Assembly: GCA_020636375.1 (NCBI GenBank)
Contig: JACJXZ010000013.1
Span: 62,001-126,000 of the forward strand
Length of the DNA: 64,000 bases
Direction: 5' to 3'
Source: Lewinellaceae bacterium
GTDB lineage: Bacteria; Bacteroidota; Bacteroidia; Chitinophagales; Saprospiraceae
Part shown: positions 62,396-64,000 of the stretch, one piece after another
Layout: every line of letters begins with the position of its first letter
Position numbering within the stretch: the first letter of the stretch is position 1
Program-made: the position numbers and the translations under genes
The notes under the pieces: generated by a model
What the model saw: the letters and a program-made list of their open reading frames with translations, nothing else
The model's database searches: none
What the model was told of the DNA's origin: nothing

Positions 62396-62424
62396 TTTGC
62401 ATATTAAAAATAAAGGTATACTTT
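62396..62424 (+). promoter_or_regulatory. candidate promoter upstream of the leader-like ORF
   Basis: TTTG at 62396-62399 and TATACTTT at 62417-62424 are separated by 17 bp, close to the TTTG/TAnnTTTG arrangement of Bacteroidota. The distance of about 320 bp to the leader-like ORF is long, so assignment is uncertain. Confidence 0.3.
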
Positions 62425-62742
62425 AGCGTATTCCTCCTTATAACGTGTAACCTCCGAATCTAAGGAGACGGGGGTATTCCTCTTTAAAATCGAACAAGAC
62501 CAGAGAAAACTACACACGCCCGGGTTTAAGGGCGCAAAAAGTTGATCTGGGATCATTCTCCCTGGCTAATGGCTCCTCCCTGAACTGCAGAAGCAGCATG
62601 GAATGCCAAAAACTTGCCATCTTTCAAATATGCACAGTCCGTTTCCGGGCATCCTTTGCCCGCATTAACTGCCTTCCCAAGGCGATCGACCGATCGGAGG
62701 GCTGATGCGTATTTCCATATTCTTTATATAAATGGCTTAACG

Positions 62743-62859
62743 ATGACAAACACGAACAACAATCACCATCATTGCCGCGCCCCTTCCAGAGTGGCTGCAG
62801 GGCGGCGGGCAAATCCTCCTCCGTCACATTTAACACATGTAAAACTACCGGGCGTTTAG
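62743..62859 (+). CDS. histidine-leader-like short peptide (candidate attenuator)
   Basis: A 38-codon frame starting MTNTNNNHHHCRAPSR, with three consecutive His codons at positions 8-10. Its stop at 62859 is followed 41 bp later by a strong intrinsic terminator. A short MTNT.. peptide with a run of one amino acid before a terminator is the classic layout of amino-acid-operon attenuators, here for histidine. No his biosynthesis gene follows within the window; the next gene encodes a secreted surface protein. It may be an orphan left by rearrangement, or the resemblance may be chance. Confidence 0.4.
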   Translation: MTNTNNNHHHCRAPSRVAAGRRANPPPSHLTHVKLPGV

Positions 62860-62900
62860 CCCTGCCGTAACCCAAACATTTACGGGAACAACATGCTGTG

Positions 62901-62939
62901 AGGCTTAGGTGTAATCGTCACTCCTAAGCCTGGGTTTTT
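62901..62939 (+). terminator. intrinsic terminator after the leader-like ORF
   Basis: A perfect 9-bp stem, aggcttagg/cctaagcct (62901-62909 and 62923-62931), with a 13-base loop, followed by gggttttta. It ends a plus-strand transcript covering the leader-like ORF. Confidence 0.8.
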
Positions 62940-63246
62940 ATTGTTGCTTGAACAGGCATGATGCCGGTTGCAAGACGGTATTTTATTATCCCTGTCGACA
63001 TTGTTTAAATGGGAAGAGAGATTATCCAGCGTAAGACAGGACGTTGAACAGTACTATAGAATGTATGGTTGGAAGGAGCTTTTTCAGCAGCTACCGGCCA
63101 TACTGCAAGCATTCAACCCCTGCCGGATGAACCAAAAATATAACGTTAAATGCCCTGGAAAGGGCAGGTGCAGATACCCAAAATGAAAAAAACACCCTGG
63201 CGATCGGAGATCGGAAAAAGCCGGGTCAATTACAATTAAACAAATT

Positions 63247-64000
63247 ATGGCACGTATCTACAGCTTTACCTCCTGGAGTGGCAACTTTATCCAATCCGCT
63301 CAACATTCCACCCTTCCTTTCGTTTTTACCTGTTGCATCGTTCTTTTCGCCGCAGTTGGGGGGAGTGCTCAATGCAACAGTACCAGTACGATAGGGTCCA
63401 ATTTCAACGGGACTTCCATAAACGGGGGCAATTACCTCTGGTTTAACAGCCACCTCACCGGGGTCAGCGGATATTCTTCTGTGCCATTTACCATATATTA
63501 CGAAGGTGGCACGGTAACCTTTACGTCAAACGGAACGCCCTATACCCTTCCCGTTCCCAAGGCGGCGATCACGTTTTCGTCTGCGGTTACCCAGGCGTCC
63601 ACTTTTTACAATGCTGCTACCGATACCTGGGAGACCCAGATTCCTATTGGCAGCGCCAATAACGACCCTTCCTGTCGGGCTTTGCCTTGCAGGTTCCCGC
63701 CGGCGGCTTTCCCGGAGGGACCAACCCGGTTACCCGGTCCGGAGAATTTTATACGGATCAGGCGGGAGTTGCTACAGTACTGGCAGCAGTGGTCGGCGGC
63801 TGTCTATACTTCCTTTTCGACAAACTATAATGCGTTAGGCGTTCAGGTCATTGATGGAAACCGCCAGTCGGGTACGCCCAACAACTATACTAATTTTGTC
63901 ACCGGCGGCGCCGCGGCGGCGGCGGCTCAACTTTACCGGCTCCAACAGCGCTACCCGAAGCGTGGTGCCCTGTGAGCGCCAGGTAGTGGTTACCGTACCC
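63247..64000 (+). CDS. secreted surface protein, N-terminal part (runs off the window)
   Basis: An exported protein starting at ATG 63247, with a hydrophobic segment TLPFVFTCCIVLFAAVGGSAQ and then CNSTSTIGSNFNGTSINGG and YLWFNSHLTGVSG. This opening is common in large T9SS-secreted Bacteroidota surface proteins, where SNFNGT..I..G.YIWFNS precedes long repeat regions. From about 63670 the frame shifts: FLSGFALQVPAGGFPGGTN and SGEFYTDQAGVATV are read in another frame, then frame 1 returns with VYTSFSTNYNALGVQVIDG, and another shift near 63925 hides NFTGSNSATRSV. The pattern matches the consensus-error patches elsewhere, so the gene probably continues past the edge uninterrupted. Confidence 0.75.

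Larger units (their letters stand above)
61098..62742. other. 1.6-kb gene-free spacer with stacked foldbacks
   Basis: No convincing gene. Foldbacks are at 61137-61226, 61356-61444 and 61528-61597. The part 61620-62400 is AT-rich without clear features; a 102-codon minus-strand frame at 61759-62067 has no recognisable similarity or start context. A possible promoter (TTTG at 62396, TATACTTT at 62417) precedes the leader-peptide candidate. Confidence 0.5.

Noticed and set aside
62968..63186. 72-codon plus-strand frame after the terminator
   Set aside because: No recognisable protein features; it lies directly downstream of a strong terminator without a clear promoter.
1..64000. tRNA, rRNA, tmRNA or RNase P genes
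   Set aside because: No TPsiC-like GGTTCRANYCC context with a cloverleaf, nor other conserved RNA cores, was found by eye in the spacers.

Overview
The window looks like a chromosome segment of a Bacteroidota bacterium, most likely from the Saprospiraceae/Lewinella-like part of the phylum (inference). The evidence is a PorP/SprF-family protein, TPR-PD40-OmpA proteins, a giant SprB-like adhesin with a gliding-motility-type (T9SS type B) C-terminal domain, TAnnTTTG-type -7 promoter boxes, and fairly GC-rich genes separated by repeat-rich spacers. No rRNA, tRNA or CRISPR array was found. || Layout. 0.3-9 kb: a hypothetical protein, a PBP4-type D,D-carboxypeptidase, a GH3-C/beta-lactamase-fold protein without the GH3 catalytic domain, a creatininase-family enzyme followed by a dipeptide-epimerase-like enolase, and a class-A-like serine hydrolase. 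8.9-12.6 kb: an arsenic island (arsR, a 32-bp operator palindrome, arsC, acr3, and convergent sigZ-arsM). 12.7-15.4 kb: an exported transglutaminase-like protein and an SH3/NlpC-P60 lipoprotein. 15.6-40.4 kb: a cell-surface locus with two paralogous secreted repeat (beta-helix-like) proteins, two paralogous TPR/PD40/OmpA proteins, one PorP/SprF protein and a ~13.7-kb adhesin gene holding about 19.5 copies of a 165/166-residue double Ig-like unit. 40.4-51 kb: an alpha/beta-hydrolase-OsmC fusion, a YhcG/DUF1016 nuclease, two esterases, a three- or four-gene set (esterase, ATP-grasp, class-I glutamine amidotransferase, large unknown protein), a K+ channel with an RCK domain, and a catalytically dead beta-lactamase-fold protein. 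51.8-61.1 kb: a minus-strand run of housekeeping genes (mltD-like, gatA, hypothetical, hisS, pheS, xerD) interrupted by a decayed insertion sequence. 61.1-63.2 kb: non-coding foldbacks and an orphan histidine-leader-like attenuator. 63.2 kb to the edge: the start of another secreted surface protein. || Two cross-cutting signals matter when reading this annotation. First, short patches (about 31.2-33.3, 36.0-36.7, 59.08-59.36 and 63.66-63.95 kb) are full of indels with a recurrent GGGCC-to-GGTAC-like change. Because one of them breaks pheS, which should be essential, I read them as unpolished consensus errors and not as biology. Second, the spacers hold several MITE-like elements with terminal inverted repeats and a striking class of foldbacks built from short words repeated in tandem and then in inverse orientation.
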